A stretch of 64,000 nucleotides of DNA from Pandoraea anapnoica (GCF_902459765.1 NZ_CABPSP010000002.1:372001-436000); one strand, 5' to 3'; counted from the first letter of the stretch, positions 35,813 through 45,881 are shown. Made by a program: numbers and translations. The notes: generated from the letters alone by a model not told the origin.

Positions 35813-37664
35813 ATGCACGAGACTTCGCCGCTTAACGTTCAGCAAGTCCAGTTGCTCAGCCAACTGGTCGATGGCCTTTCCGCCGAGCAGATGGCTTGGG
35901 TACGGGGATTTCTCGCCGGGATCAATCATTCCGTACGTCAGGTCGGTCATCCGGCGGCGGTCACCGCAACAGGGAACGCCAGCGCACGGCAACTCACTAT
36001 TCTCTATGGTTCCCAGACAGGCCACGCGCAGGAAGTCGCCGAACTGGCGAAGGCACGTGCGATGGCCGCCGGGTTCAAGGTCGATCTGTTTGCGATGGGG
36101 GATTACAAGGCGTCGCGCCTGAAGCACGACAAACTGCTGCTTGTCGCGGTGTCGACGCAAGGCGAAGGCGAACCACCCGACGACGCTCGCGACTTCTACG
36201 ATTTCCTCCACAGCGACAAAGCCCCCCCGGCTCGATGCCACACGCTTTGCCGTGCTGGGGCTGGGTGACTCCAGTTACGCGAAGTTCTGCCAGGCGGGCA
36301 AGGACTTCGATACCCGCTTGGCTGCACTCGGTGCCGAGCGTCTGACCTCCCGGGTGGACAGTGATGTCGACTACGATACGTCGGCGGAGCGCTGGATCGA
36401 TGACGCCATCGAGGCACTCAAGCCGCTCAACCAAGTGGCGACCTCACAAGCGTCGGGCACGGGCACGGCTGCCAGCCTGATGGACAGTTTCACGCTTGCC
36501 GCGCTGGCAGGTGGCATGGGCGCGGCGGCAACGGCCGAGTCCCGCTACAGCCGAAAAACGCCATTCGTTGCGCCCGTCCTGGAGAACATCACCCTGTCAG
36601 GGCGCGGCTCGTCCAAGGAAGTCCATCACCTCGAACTCTCGCTCGAAGGCTCGGGGCTGACCTACGAACCTGGTGACGCGCTGGGTGTCGTGGTGAAAAA
36701 TGACGCGCCGCTGGTCGACGACCTGATCGACACCCTCGTGCTCGACCCGCTGGCCACGATCACCACGCACAACAGCACCCTCAGTCTGCGCGACGCGTTT
36801 CTCAACGCTTACGACATCACCACGCTCTCGCGCGCATTCCTCGAAAAGTACGCCGCCCTCGCCGAGTCCGCCGAACTCAGGACGCTACTCTCGGCAGGTA
36901 ACGAAGCGGCGTTGCGCGACTATCTCTATGGACGCGACGTGCTCGACGTCGTGCGGCAGTTCCCGGCGCGCAAGCTCAAGTCCGCCGAATTCGTCGGCAC
37001 GCTGCGCACGCTTCAGCCGCGTTTGTACTCGATAGCATCGAGTCTGGCGGCCAACCCGGAGGCGGTCCACATCACGGTTGGCGCGGTGCGCTATGACAGC
37101 CACGGACGCGCGCGTCGCGGGGTGGCGTCGACCTATCTCGCCGATATCGCCCGCACGGGTGCGTCGGTGCCCGTCTATATCGAAGCAAATCGCCACTTCA
37201 AGCTGCCGCAGGACGCGCATGCGCCGGTCATCATGATCGGGCCGGGCACCGGCATTGCGCCGTTCCGGGCATTTATGGAAGAACGTCAGGCGCTCGATGC
37301 GCCGGGCAAAAACTGGCTCTTCTTCGGCGACCGCCATTTCCGCACGGATTTCCTCTATCAGCGCGAGTGGCAGCGCTATGTGAAAGATGGCGCACTGACG
37401 AAAATCGATCTCGCCTTTTCGCGCGACACCGAAGACAAGGTGTACGTGCAGCACCGCCTCCGCGAGCAAGGCAAAGCAGTGTACGAATGGCTCCAGGAAG
37501 GCGCGCATCTGTACGTTTGCGGCGACGCGGAGCACATGGCACGCGACGTCCACACGGCGCTCATCGACGTCATCGCACAACATGGCGGCCTGTCGCAGGA
37601 AGCTGCCGCCGAATACGTGAAGACGCTGCAACGCGAGAAGCGCTATCAGCGCGACGTCTATTGA
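35813..37664 (+). pseudogene. cysJ: cysJ, NADPH-sulfite reductase flavoprotein, frameshifted
   Basis: Two overlapping frames together encode a full CysJ of about 616 residues (E. coli CysJ is about 600). The first frame (35813-36268) holds the FMN flavodoxin domain: ARQLTILYGSQTGHAQEVAE, VSTQGEGEPPDDARDFYDFL. The second frame continues LDATRFAVLGLGDSSYAKFC, then the FAD/NADPH part with EPGDALGVVVKNDAP, LKPRLYSIASS-type RLYSIASSLAANPEAVH, IGPGTGIAPFRAFMEE and the C-terminal EKRYQRDVY. The break is at a run of seven C (36222-36228); six C restore one continuous frame (HSDKAPRLDATRF). As read, the product would end after 151 residues. It may be a sequencing or assembly error, a real null mutation, or phase variation. 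cysI follows after 19 bases. Confidence 0.85.
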
Positions 37665-37683
37665 CGCAGGACAGGCACCTCAC

Positions 37684-39426
37684 ATGACACAAGCAAACCC
37701 ACCCGGGGCAGCATCATCGGCAACCCGCTCGGAAGTCGAGAAGATCAAGGACGTGAGCCAGTATCTGCGCGGCACGATTGCCCAGGGACTGGCCGATCCG
37801 CTCACGGGCGCGATCTTCGAGAAGGACGCCCAGTTGCTGAAATTCCACGGCGCGTACATGCAGGACGACCGCGATCTGCGCACGGAGCGGCAGAAGCAGA
37901 AACTAGAGCCTGCGTATCAGTTCATGATCCGTCTGCGCATGCCGGGCGGCGTGTGCACGCCCGCGCAGTGGCTCAGGCTCGACGAGCTCGCACAGAAGTA
38001 TGGCGGTAACACGATCCGGCTCACCACGCGCCAGACCGTGCAGTATCACAACGTCCTCAAGCATCAGTTGCGCCCGCTCATTCGGGGCATCGACGAAGTG
38101 GCGATGACAAGCATCGCGGCGTGCGGCGACGTCAACCGCAACACGCTGGTGTCGAATAACCCTCACCTCTCGCCCGCACACGCCGAAGCGTTGGACTGGT
38201 GTCTGAAGATCGACCGGCATTTGCTGCCGCAAACGAGCGCCTATCGCGAGATCTGGCTGGGCGACAAGCGCCTCGGCGCAGGCAAGGAGGATCACGAACC
38301 GATTTACGGCAAGCACTATCTGCCGCGCAAATTCAAGATCGCCATTGCGATCCCGCCGAACAACGACGTCGACCTTTACGCCAACGATCTCGGCTTCATC
38401 GCTATCGTGGGTATCGACGGCAAGCTCGAAGGCTTCAACGTCGCGGTCGGCGGCGGCATGGGCATGACGCACGGCGATGCGGCCACCTATCCGCGCACGG
38501 GCACGGTGATCGGCTACATTCCGGCTGAGCGCATCGTCGACGTTGCCGAGAAGGTGCTGCTTGTGCAGCGCGATTTCGGCGACCGGACGAACCGCAAGCA
38601 CGCGCGTCTCAAATACACCATCGACGACCGGGGTGTGGAGTGGTTCAGGGAGACGCTCAACCGTTATCTCGGCTGGCGTCTGGACAGCGCGCGGCCGTTC
38701 CACTTCACGACCAACGGCGATCAGTACGGCTGGCGCAAAGGCGCGGACGACCGTTGGCATCTCACGCTATTCATCCAGAACGGCCGCGTGAAGGATTGGG
38801 ACGATTACCAGTTGATGACGGGATTGCGTGAAATCGCGAAAGTGCATGACGGCGACATCCGCATCACCGGCAATCAGAATCTGATCGTGGGACGGGTGAG
38901 CGAAGCGAAGAAGCCGCAGATCGACGTGCTGGTGCGCGAGTATGGCCTGCTCGACGGCAAGCACCAGAGCGCATTGCGTATCAATTCGATGGCATGCGTC
39001 GGATTTCCGACGTGCGGTCTGGCATTGGCCGAGAGCGAGCGCGCCCTGCCCGGTCTGGTGACGCGTCTGGAGAAAGCACTGGACGACGCAGGACTGGCGG
39101 GCGAGCCGATCACCCTTCGCATGACGGGCTGCCCGAACGGATGTGCGCGGCCGTACATTGCGGAGATCGGTCTGGTCGGCAAATCGGCAGGCAAGTACAA
39201 CCTGTATCTCGGCGCGGGCTTTCACGGTCAACGCCTGAACAAGTTGCACAAGGAGTCCGTGAGCGAAGACCAGATCGTTGCCGAACTGACGCCGCTTTTC
39301 CAGCGATATGCGCAAGACCGCTCCCCCAGCGAGCCCTTCGGCGATTTCCTTGTGCGTCAGGGCATCGTCCCGGCAGTCGTCGAGGCCCGGGAAGATTTCC
39401 ACGGTCAGGGACGCAGCGAATCGTGA
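37684..39426 (+). CDS. cysI: Sulfite reductase hemoprotein subunit (NADPH-type)
   Basis: 580 aa. Assimilatory sulfite reductase subunit that carries siroheme and a 4Fe-4S cluster and reduces sulfite to sulfide with electrons from CysJ. Visible: KFHGAYMQDDRDLRTERQKQ near the N-terminus, RLTTRQTVQYHNVLK, LPRKFKIAIAIPPNNDVDLY, and the cluster ligands CVGFPTC (CX5C) and TGCPNGCARPYIAEIG (CX3C). Length and motif order match E. coli CysI. The frame is intact, but its partner cysJ immediately upstream is frameshifted, which would impair its electron supply. Confidence 0.95.
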   Translation: MTQANPPGAASSATRSEVEKIKDVSQYLRGTIAQGLADPLTGAIFEKDAQLLKFHGAYMQDDRDLRTERQKQKLEPAYQFMIRLRMPGGVCTPAQWLRLDELAQKYGGNTIRLTTRQTVQYHNVLKHQLRPLIRGIDEVAMTSIAACGDVNRNTLVSNNPHLSPAHAEALDWCLKIDRHLLPQTSAYREIWLGDKRLGAGKEDHEPIYGKHYLPRKFKIAIAIPPNNDVDLYANDLGFIAIVGIDGKLEGFNVAVGGGMGMTHGDAATYPRTGTVIGYIPAERIVDVAEKVLLVQRDFGDRTNRKHARLKYTIDDRGVEWFRETLNRYLGWRLDSARPFHFTTNGDQYGWRKGADDRWHLTLFIQNGRVKDWDDYQLMTGLREIAKVHDGDIRITGNQNLIVGRVSEAKKPQIDVLVREYGLLDGKHQSALRINSMACVGFPTCGLALAESERALPGLVTRLEKALDDAGLAGEPITLRMTGCPNGCARPYIAEIGLVGKSAGKYNLYLGAGFHGQRLNKLHKESVSEDQIVAELTPLFQRYAQDRSPSEPFGDFLVRQGIVPAVVEAREDFHGQGRSES

Positions 39427-39493
39427 ATCCTAAATTTAGGGACGATCATCCCCAAATTAAGGATCCGCCTTTTCAACCCATCGCTAAGCCAAC

Positions 39494-39531
39494 AAAAAAG
39501 CCCCGGCGCTTTCGCGCCAGGGCTTTTTATC
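39494..39531. terminator. Bidirectional terminator after cysI
   Basis: AAAAAAGCCCCGGCGC, loop TTTC, GCGCCAGGGCTTTTT. GC-rich stem flanked by A-run and T-run between the convergent cysI and lipoprotein genes; serves both. Confidence 0.9.
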
Positions 39532-39549
39532 TTGCCGATGCGACCGATG

Positions 39550-39957
39550 TCAGTCGTTGCTGCCTGCGTACGGCACCATGCAGCGCTTGACGGTGTTTTC
39601 GAAATCGCGCGACAGATTGCTGTCAGGTGTTTCGAAGTACTGAACGCGTGCGCCGAAACCGCCTTGCAGGATGTCGACGTACGGGTTGTAGATCGCGTTG
39701 TTGTCCTTGTCGTGACCGCGATACACGCGCACCCGATCAGCCCCTTGACGGGCATACGACGTCGAATCGACGTTTTGCGACAACTCGCTCCAGCCGTGAT
39801 AAATGCAGTTGAGCACCATGAAACGATCGGCACTGGTTCCCTGGTCGATCAGTCGACCCGTCGCCGGATCGGGCCGGCTCATCTGGTTCATCGGGCCACA
39901 GCCTGCCATCAGGCCAGCCAGCACGGCCACCGTCCCCATCAGCGCCACTCGCTTCAT
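39550..39957 (-). CDS. Hypothetical lipoprotein
   Basis: 135 aa. Lipobox LMAGC with Cys20 (MKRVALMGTVAVLAGLMAGC), then MNQMSRPDPATGRLIDQGTS, FMVLNCIYHGWSELS, VRVYRGHDKDNNAIYNPYVD and a C-terminal Cys (VKRCMVPYAG). Two mature Cys could form a disulfide. No family recognised; looks like a small conserved Burkholderiaceae lipoprotein. Alone between two divergent/convergent neighbours. Confidence 0.75.
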   Translation of the reverse strand: MKRVALMGTVAVLAGLMAGCGPMNQMSRPDPATGRLIDQGTSADRFMVLNCIYHGWSELSQNVDSTSYARQGADRVRVYRGHDKDNNAIYNPYVDILQGGFGARVQYFETPDSNLSRDFENTVKRCMVPYAGSND

Positions 39958-40069
39958 ACTTCGACACCCTCAACTGAGCAAAAGATGGGCAATGTTACCC
40001 GGTTCGGCGCATCACCGCCATGAACACGCCCATCGCACGCAGCCTCGGCAGTCGTTCGTCAGGTCGCGA

Positions 40070-41692
40070 TCACGCTGCCAGCGAGAGCCTCGTATCCTCC
40101 ACAGCATGCAGCGCAACACGCCGTGCCCCGGCCGGTGCGACGCCTTCGTCGCCCAGACGGAATCGCGCCATTTCCTCGCGCAGCGCGTTCGTCTGATCCT
40201 CCAGCGATGCGGCCGCCGCAGCCGCCTGCTCCACCAACGCCGCGTTCTGCTGCGTGACGGTGTCCATCTGCGTGACGGCCTGATTCACCTGCTCGATGCC
40301 GCCGCTCTGCTCGTCCGACGCCGCCGAAATCTCGCCCATGATGTCGGTCACACGTTGCACCGCTTGCAGGATCTCGTCCATCGTTCGGCCGGCCTCGGTC
40401 ACCAGCGTCGAGCCGTCCGACACCTTCTGCACCGACGCCTCGATCAACCCCTTGATCTCGCGTGCAGCCGTAGCACTTCGTTGGGCCAACGTGCGCACCT
40501 CGCCAGCCACCACGGCGAAACCGCGCCCCTGCTCACCCGCGCGCGCCGCTTCCACTGCCGCATTGAGCGCGAGGATGTTGGTCTGAAACGCGATGCCGTC
40601 GATTACGCCGATGATGTCCACGACCTGCGACGAACTCGCCGAGATGCCCTGCATCGTATCGACCACGCGCGCGACGACCTGCCCGCCGCGCGCGGCGATG
40701 TCCGAAGCGTTCACCGCCAACTGGCTCGCCTGACGCGCGTTGTCGGCGTTCTGTTTGACGGTCGCCGTCAGTTGCTCCATCGACGATGCGGTCTCCTCCA
40801 GCGAGGCCGCTTGCTGCTCGGTGCGCGCCGACAGATCGGTATTGCCCGCCGAGATCTCGGCCGTGGCCGTCGCCATCGCATCGCAACTGTGACGCACACC
40901 CCGAATCGTGCCCGCCAGTCGCGACTGCATCGTTTCCAGCCCCCGCATGAGCATCGACATTTCGTCCTTGCCGCGCACCTGCACCGGGTTGTCGAGTTGC
41001 CCCGCCGAGATGTTTTCGAAGTGCGTGAGCGCCTCGCCCAGCGGCCGCATGATCGCGCCTCGCAGCGAGAAGTAGCAGGCGATGGCCATGAGCACGCCCA
41101 ACACCGTCGCCCCGATGCTCAGCCAGCGGAATGCCGTCAGTTCCGCCATCGAGGCCTCGTACGTGTCTTGCCCGAGCTTCATTTTGTACGCCGCCAGTGC
41201 GTCGCTCGCAGCGGTCAGTGCCGCGTAATGCTTGGGCAGCACGTTCATCGTGATGTCGTCCATCGCGGTGCGGTCGCGCGCATCGATGGCGGCCAGCATC
41301 GGATCCATGCCCTTATCGAAGAAGGTCGCGCGGCGTGTCGCTACATCGTCCGCCAGACGCCGCTCCTCGGCTCCGTGCGGCAGCGCCTGATACGCAGCCC
41401 ACGCAGCATTCGCGTCCTTGATCATGTTGCGCGCACGAGCCGCCACCTTGTCTGCGTCGGGCGATTCGGGATGCAAGACCACGCGATCGAGAATCGCGCG
41501 GGTGCGGGCAAGTGTGGCGTTGTCTTTACCGAGTGCCACCGTGGCGGCGAGGTGATTGGCGTACGTCTCGCGAAGCGCATCGCCGGTGCGTGTCATGCCG
41601 GCAATGCCCAATGCGCCCAACAGAATCAACAAAACAGCCAACAGCGCCATGGTGATGCCCAGGCGCGCCTTGATCGAAAAGCTCCGAAACAT
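40070..41692 (-). CDS. Methyl-accepting chemotaxis protein
   Basis: 540 aa. TM1 (LGITMALLAVLLILLGALGI), a periplasmic four-helix-bundle-type ligand region of about 150 residues, TM2 (LSIGATVLGVLMAIACYFSL), HAMP (IMRPLGEALTHFENISAGQL), then the cytoplasmic signalling coiled coil with the hairpin tip DGIAFQTNILALNAAVEAAR and GEQGRGFAVVAGEVRTLAQR. Tar/Tsr-like architecture. The C-terminus ends RLSLAA, with no NWETF-type CheR-binding pentapeptide. Ligand unknown. Monocistronic. Confidence 0.95.
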   Translation of the reverse strand: MFRSFSIKARLGITMALLAVLLILLGALGIAGMTRTGDALRETYANHLAATVALGKDNATLARTRAILDRVVLHPESPDADKVAARARNMIKDANAAWAAYQALPHGAEERRLADDVATRRATFFDKGMDPMLAAIDARDRTAMDDITMNVLPKHYAALTAASDALAAYKMKLGQDTYEASMAELTAFRWLSIGATVLGVLMAIACYFSLRGAIMRPLGEALTHFENISAGQLDNPVQVRGKDEMSMLMRGLETMQSRLAGTIRGVRHSCDAMATATAEISAGNTDLSARTEQQAASLEETASSMEQLTATVKQNADNARQASQLAVNASDIAARGGQVVARVVDTMQGISASSSQVVDIIGVIDGIAFQTNILALNAAVEAARAGEQGRGFAVVAGEVRTLAQRSATAAREIKGLIEASVQKVSDGSTLVTEAGRTMDEILQAVQRVTDIMGEISAASDEQSGGIEQVNQAVTQMDTVTQQNAALVEQAAAAAASLEDQTNALREEMARFRLGDEGVAPAGARRVALHAVEDTRLSLAA

Positions 41693-42000
41693 GCTGTCGT
41701 CTCCGTCTTACGTGATGGGTAGCTCACCCCTGTCCGGCCTCTTTTGGGCCGGTCATACTTGTCACATCGGCGTGCCTCACGCCAGACTTGAGCATCCTGC
41801 GGGTTTACGTGGCCGTGCGCCAAGGTATCGGTCGGCGTCGGATTGATCGATATCAAATGACCGGCATCCAGATCGAAACGAAGGAATACCGATAAGAACA
41901 CCGGTTAGGCACGGAAGGACGGCAGAATGCTGCGAGTGACCAGGGGGGGTCAGCGCGATGTTATTACGTTTTTTATATATACCGACGATATATTCTAATC
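41693..42000. other. Divergent region MCP / small TPR gene
   Basis: A 308-base spacer. It ends in an AT-rich block with a TATATT -10-like hexamer (41989-41994) just 6 bases before the TPR start codon, and contains a run of seven G at about 41943-41949. No sigma-28 flagellar promoter could be recognised for the chemoreceptor gene. Confidence 0.5.
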
Positions 42001-42303
42001 ATGATTGAAGGACTTGAGAAACTGTTGGCGGCTGGCAAAGACAACGCCCTGCTGCGCTTCGGCCTTGGCAAGGCCTATCTCGACGCGCAGAACTTCGCGG
42101 TCGCGGCCGATCATCTGACCCACTGCGTCGCGTTCGACCCCAAGTACACTGCGGCGTGGAAACTGCTGGGTAAAGCGCGTCAGGGCGCTGGGAACATCGA
42201 TGGCGCGCGCGACGCGTGGACGCAAGGCATTACCGCCGCGCAAGCCCACGGCGACCGTCAGGCCGAGAAGGAAATGACCGTCTTTCTCAAACGGCTGGGC
42301 TGA
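42001..42303 (+). CDS. Small TPR-repeat protein
   Basis: 100 aa. At least two tetratricopeptide repeats: LRFGLGKAYLDAQNFAVAAD and AWKLLGKARQGAGNIDGARD, covering most of the protein. No signal peptide, so cytosolic. TPR proteins mediate protein-protein contacts; partner unknown. No Shine-Dalgarno sequence precedes the ATG, while a TATATT box ends seven bases before it, suggesting a leaderless mRNA. Confidence 0.8.
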   Translation: MIEGLEKLLAAGKDNALLRFGLGKAYLDAQNFAVAADHLTHCVAFDPKYTAAWKLLGKARQGAGNIDGARDAWTQGITAAQAHGDRQAEKEMTVFLKRLG

Positions 42304-42443
42304 TTTCTCGGGGAATTCACGGAAATTTCGGCCCGATGTGACTGCACGGTTCAAGCAACCGGCATGCGCGCCGAGTGCGTGGTATCTTGCGACTTGCTCT
42401 TCAGATATGGCGCGAACGCATCGACGTTCCAGCCACCACAACC

Positions 42444-43076
42444 ATGCCCGCACTCTCCACCTGGCTGGCCTTCGCGCTGGTCGCTATCGGTATGGCCCTG
42501 ACGCCAGGGCCGAACATGATGTATCTGATCTCGCGCTCGCTGTGTCAGGGACCGGCCGCTGGCCTCGTGTCGCTGGGCGGCGTGGCGGTTGGCTTCGTCG
42601 TCTACATGTTGTGCGCTGCCTTCGGTATCACGGCGTTGCTCTTCGCCGTGCCGTATGCGTACGACGTGCTGCGCTTCGGCGGTGCGCTTTACCTGCTGTG
42701 GCTGTGCTGGCAAGCGCTCAAGCCGGGCGGCCGCTCGCCGTTCGAAGTGACGACGCTGCCCAAAGACAGCAACCGTCGTCTCTTCACGATGGGGCTGTTC
42801 ACGTCCGTGCTCAACCCGAAGATTGCGATGCTGTATCTGGCGCTGCTGCCCCAGTTCGTGCATCCGGAGCATGGCAGCGTGCTGACGCAGTCGCTGGTGC
42901 TGGGCCTCACGCAGATCGTGGTGAGCGTTGCGGTGAATGCCTCGGTCGCCCTGTCGGCTGGCTCCATCTCGCGTTTTCTCGGTCAACGCCCTGCTTGGCT
43001 GCGCGTCCAGCGCTGGCTCATGGGCGGCGTGCTCGGTGCACTGGCGCTGCGCATGGCGACCGAAGCGCGTCGCTGA
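42444..43076 (+). CDS. LysE/RhtB-type amino-acid exporter
   Basis: 210 aa from MPALSTWLAFAL at 42444; the frame extends upstream to 42375 with non-hydrophobic residues and is trimmed. About six hydrophobic segments; the family motif ALTPGPNMMYLISRSLCQGP lies near residues 15-34, and FTSVLNPKIAMLYLALLPQF mid-protein. Inner-membrane exporter for amino acids or derivatives; substrate not predictable. Lies 140 bases after the TPR gene. Confidence 0.9.
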   Translation: MPALSTWLAFALVAIGMALTPGPNMMYLISRSLCQGPAAGLVSLGGVAVGFVVYMLCAAFGITALLFAVPYAYDVLRFGGALYLLWLCWQALKPGGRSPFEVTTLPKDSNRRLFTMGLFTSVLNPKIAMLYLALLPQFVHPEHGSVLTQSLVLGLTQIVVSVAVNASVALSAGSISRFLGQRPAWLRVQRWLMGGVLGALALRMATEARR

Positions 43077-43202
43077 GCGTACGTCACGTCCTCTTCGTGC
43101 GGCCTTCGCCCCGTCGACATGCATGACTTCATGCCGCTTAGTCAGCCGTCGGGCGAACGCCACACAAGAACGTCGCTCTAACCCTTCGCCGTCTGCCGCG
43201 CA

Positions 43203-43231
43203 GCGCACCCCTCCCACTTTTTTGGGGGTGT
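43203..43231 (+). terminator. Possible terminator after the LysE gene
   Basis: GCACCCC, then TCCCACTTTTT, then TGGGGGTGT: an imperfect CACCCC/GGGGTG hairpin about 130 bases past the stop. The T-run is in the loop rather than after the stem, so function is uncertain. Confidence 0.3.
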
Positions 43232-43331
43232 CGCCCCGGGCGTGGCATACTGCACCGATTTCGCCGCGCGGCGGGGATCCACGCAGCGCTAGGCCGGCCG
43301 GCCTGTTCCCATCCTGCATTCTTCGTTGGGT

Positions 43332-45848
43332 ATGTCCTTGAAGCATTGTTTGCCGCCTCGTGCGCCGTCGCATCGCGCGCACCGTAAGTCCCCCGTCATC
43401 ACGCCTCAGGCGCAGTCATCGCACGCCGCCTCGCCTTCACCCCACCGTCGCCCCCATGGTCAGCGTGGATTCGGCACGCTTGCCGTCGTCCTTGCCACGC
43501 TGGCAGGGTTGGCCGTCGTCGCGGCCCTGATCGTCGGCTACGCGCTGATCGTCATGCGCCCCAACCTGCCCGCGCTCGACGTCATCACCGACTACCGGCC
43601 CAAGGTGCCGCTGCGGGTCTACACGTCAGATAACGTGCTGATCGGCGAATTCGGCGAAGAGCGACGCAGTCTGGTGACCATCGACCAGATTCCGGATGTG
43701 ATGAAGAAGGCTGTCCTCGCGATCGAGGACTACCGCTTTTACGATCACGGTGGCGTCGATTTCATCGGCATTCTGCGCGCGGGTGTTTCCGACGTGATGC
43801 ACGGCGGTGCAGCACAGGGTGCCAGCACGATCACCATGCAGGTCGCGCGCAACTTCTTCCTCTCCCGAGAGAAGACGGCGACCCGCAAGATTTATGAAAT
43901 GCTGCTCGCGTACAAGATCGAGTCCGCGCTGTCGAAGGACAAGATTCTCGAGCTGTACATGAACCAGATCTATCTGGGACAGCGCGCCTACGGCTTCGCC
44001 AGCGCCGCGCGCATCTATTTCGGCAAGGACCTCAAGGACATCACGCTCGGCGAAGCCGCCATGCTTGCCGGTCTGCCCAAGGCCCCGTCCGCTTACAACC
44101 CGATCGTCAACCCGAAGCGCGCGAAGATTCGTCAGGAATATATCCTCAAGCGCATGCTCGATCTGGGCTACATCTCGCGCAATCAGTACGAAGACGCCCT
44201 GCATGAGCCGATCCGCACGCGCACGTCCGGCAATGAGTACAACGTCCACGCCGAATATGTGGCGGAAATGGTGCGTCAGGCGGTGTACGACGAATACAAG
44301 GACGACGCCTACACGCGCGGCCTGACCGTCATCACCACGCTCGATTCCAAGAAACAGCAGGCCGCCTACGAAGCCGTTCGCGCGGGCGTGCTCGATTACG
44401 AACGCCGCCATAGCTATCGCGGCCCCGAAGGTTTCGTGGAACTGCCAGCGGCCATGCCCGATCGTCAGCAACTGATCGAAGACACGCTGCTCGAACACCC
44501 GGATAACGGCGACCTCGTGGCCGCCGTGGTCGTGGCCGCAAGCACCTCGCAAGTCACGGCGGTTCCCCTCTCGGGCGACGCCGCCGTGATCAACGGCGAC
44601 GGCATCGGCTTCGCGGCGTCGGCACTCTCGTCCAAGGCCAGCGAGAAGGTTCGCATCCGCCCCGGTTCGATCATCCGCGTGATGAAGGACGCACGCGGCA
44701 AGTGGCGCATCTCGCAATTGCCCGAAGTGCAAGGCTCGCTCGTCTCGCTCTCTCCGGACGACGGCGCGATTCGCGCCCTGATCGGCGGCTTCGACTTCAA
44801 CCAGAGCAAGTTCAACCGTGCGACGCAGGCATGGCGTCAGCCGGGCTCGACGTTCAAGCCGGTCGTGTACTCGGCAGCTATCGAGAAGGGCGTGAGCCCC
44901 GCCACGATGGTGATGGACGGCCCGCTGAACCTGCCGCCCGCGCAGACCGGCGGTCAGGCGTGGGATCCGCACGACGACGACGCCTTCAGCGGTCCGATGA
45001 CGGTGCGCGAAGGCCTTCAACGCTCCAAGAACCTCGTAGCAATTCGTCTGCTGCAATTCGCGGGCACGCAATACACGCAGGATTACGCCACGCGTTTCGG
45101 CTTCGACGCCGACAAGGTGCCGCCGTATCTGCCGATGGCGCTGGGTGCCGGACAAACGACACCGTTGCAGCTCGCCGGTGCCTATGCGGTGTTCGCGAAT
45201 GGCGGCTACCGTGTCGCGCCGTATCTCATCAGCGAGATTCGCGATGCACGCGGCAACGTCCTGAACAAGGCGACGCCGGTCGTGGCAGGCGTGAACGCTG
45301 CCCGTGCGATTTCCGCGCCGAATGCGTACATCATGAACAGCCTGCTGCAAACGGTTGCGCAGCGCGGAACGGGCTCCGGCACGAACGTGCTCAAGCGCTC
45401 CGATCTGGCCGGCAAGACGGGCACGACCAACGACGCGCTGGATGGCTGGTTCGCGGGCTATCAGCACTCGCTCGTGGCGGTGGCGTGGATCGGTTTCGAT
45501 CAGCCGAAGACGCTGGGCAGCCGCGAGTTCGGTGCGCAGCTGGCGCTGCCCGTGTGGACCAAATACATGGGCGTGGCGCTAAACGGCGTGCCGCAACAGC
45601 AGATGGCGATGCCCGAGGGCGTGAGCGTGGTGAACGGCGAGTTGTACGAGACGGACAAGATGCCGGGCAACGGGTTTGTGGCGAGCATCGGCATCGAGGA
45701 CAACAGCGGCGGCTTCTCGCTGCCGTTCTTCGGCAACGGCTCGCCCTCGCCTGCCGCCCCGCCGCCGGCCTCCGCGCAACCGCCCTCGCCGGGCGGAACG
45801 GATGCCAGCGAAAAGGCCCGGATTCTGGACATGTTCAAGCATCCTTAA
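43332..45848 (+). CDS. mrcA: Penicillin-binding protein 1A (class A PBP)
   Basis: 838 aa from the ATG at 43332; the first 45 residues are cytosolic and basic, then a membrane anchor (GTLAVVLATLAGLAVVAALI). Glycosyltransferase 51 domain: LAIEDYRFYDHGGVDFIGIL with the catalytic Glu, GASTITMQVARNFFLSRE, ELYMNQIYLGQRAYG. Transpeptidase domain: active Ser in PGSTFKPVVYSAAIE (SxxK), RSKNLVA (SxN-type), and KTGTTND (KTG). The Pro/Ala/Ser-rich tail is dispensable-looking. Polymerises and crosslinks peptidoglycan at the outer face of the inner membrane. Synonym ponA. Confidence 0.95.
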   Translation: MSLKHCLPPRAPSHRAHRKSPVITPQAQSSHAASPSPHRRPHGQRGFGTLAVVLATLAGLAVVAALIVGYALIVMRPNLPALDVITDYRPKVPLRVYTSDNVLIGEFGEERRSLVTIDQIPDVMKKAVLAIEDYRFYDHGGVDFIGILRAGVSDVMHGGAAQGASTITMQVARNFFLSREKTATRKIYEMLLAYKIESALSKDKILELYMNQIYLGQRAYGFASAARIYFGKDLKDITLGEAAMLAGLPKAPSAYNPIVNPKRAKIRQEYILKRMLDLGYISRNQYEDALHEPIRTRTSGNEYNVHAEYVAEMVRQAVYDEYKDDAYTRGLTVITTLDSKKQQAAYEAVRAGVLDYERRHSYRGPEGFVELPAAMPDRQQLIEDTLLEHPDNGDLVAAVVVAASTSQVTAVPLSGDAAVINGDGIGFAASALSSKASEKVRIRPGSIIRVMKDARGKWRISQLPEVQGSLVSLSPDDGAIRALIGGFDFNQSKFNRATQAWRQPGSTFKPVVYSAAIEKGVSPATMVMDGPLNLPPAQTGGQAWDPHDDDAFSGPMTVREGLQRSKNLVAIRLLQFAGTQYTQDYATRFGFDADKVPPYLPMALGAGQTTPLQLAGAYAVFANGGYRVAPYLISEIRDARGNVLNKATPVVAGVNAARAISAPNAYIMNSLLQTVAQRGTGSGTNVLKRSDLAGKTGTTNDALDGWFAGYQHSLVAVAWIGFDQPKTLGSREFGAQLALPVWTKYMGVALNGVPQQQMAMPEGVSVVNGELYETDKMPGNGFVASIGIEDNSGGFSLPFFGNGSPSPAAPPPASAQPPSPGGTDASEKARILDMFKHP

Positions 45849-45881
45849 GTCTCCATTAGCCACCGCTAGCCTTTGCCGATG

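Noticed and set aside
36141-37664. cysJ second half as an independent gene starting at 36141
   Set aside because: Its first about 25 residues are the wrong frame of the flavodoxin domain; homology begins only after the C7 tract, so it is the continuation of a frameshifted cysJ.
41820-41900. Flagellar sigma-28 promoter for the chemoreceptor gene
   Set aside because: A GCCGATAA-like fragment can be found but no TAAAG partner at the correct spacing.
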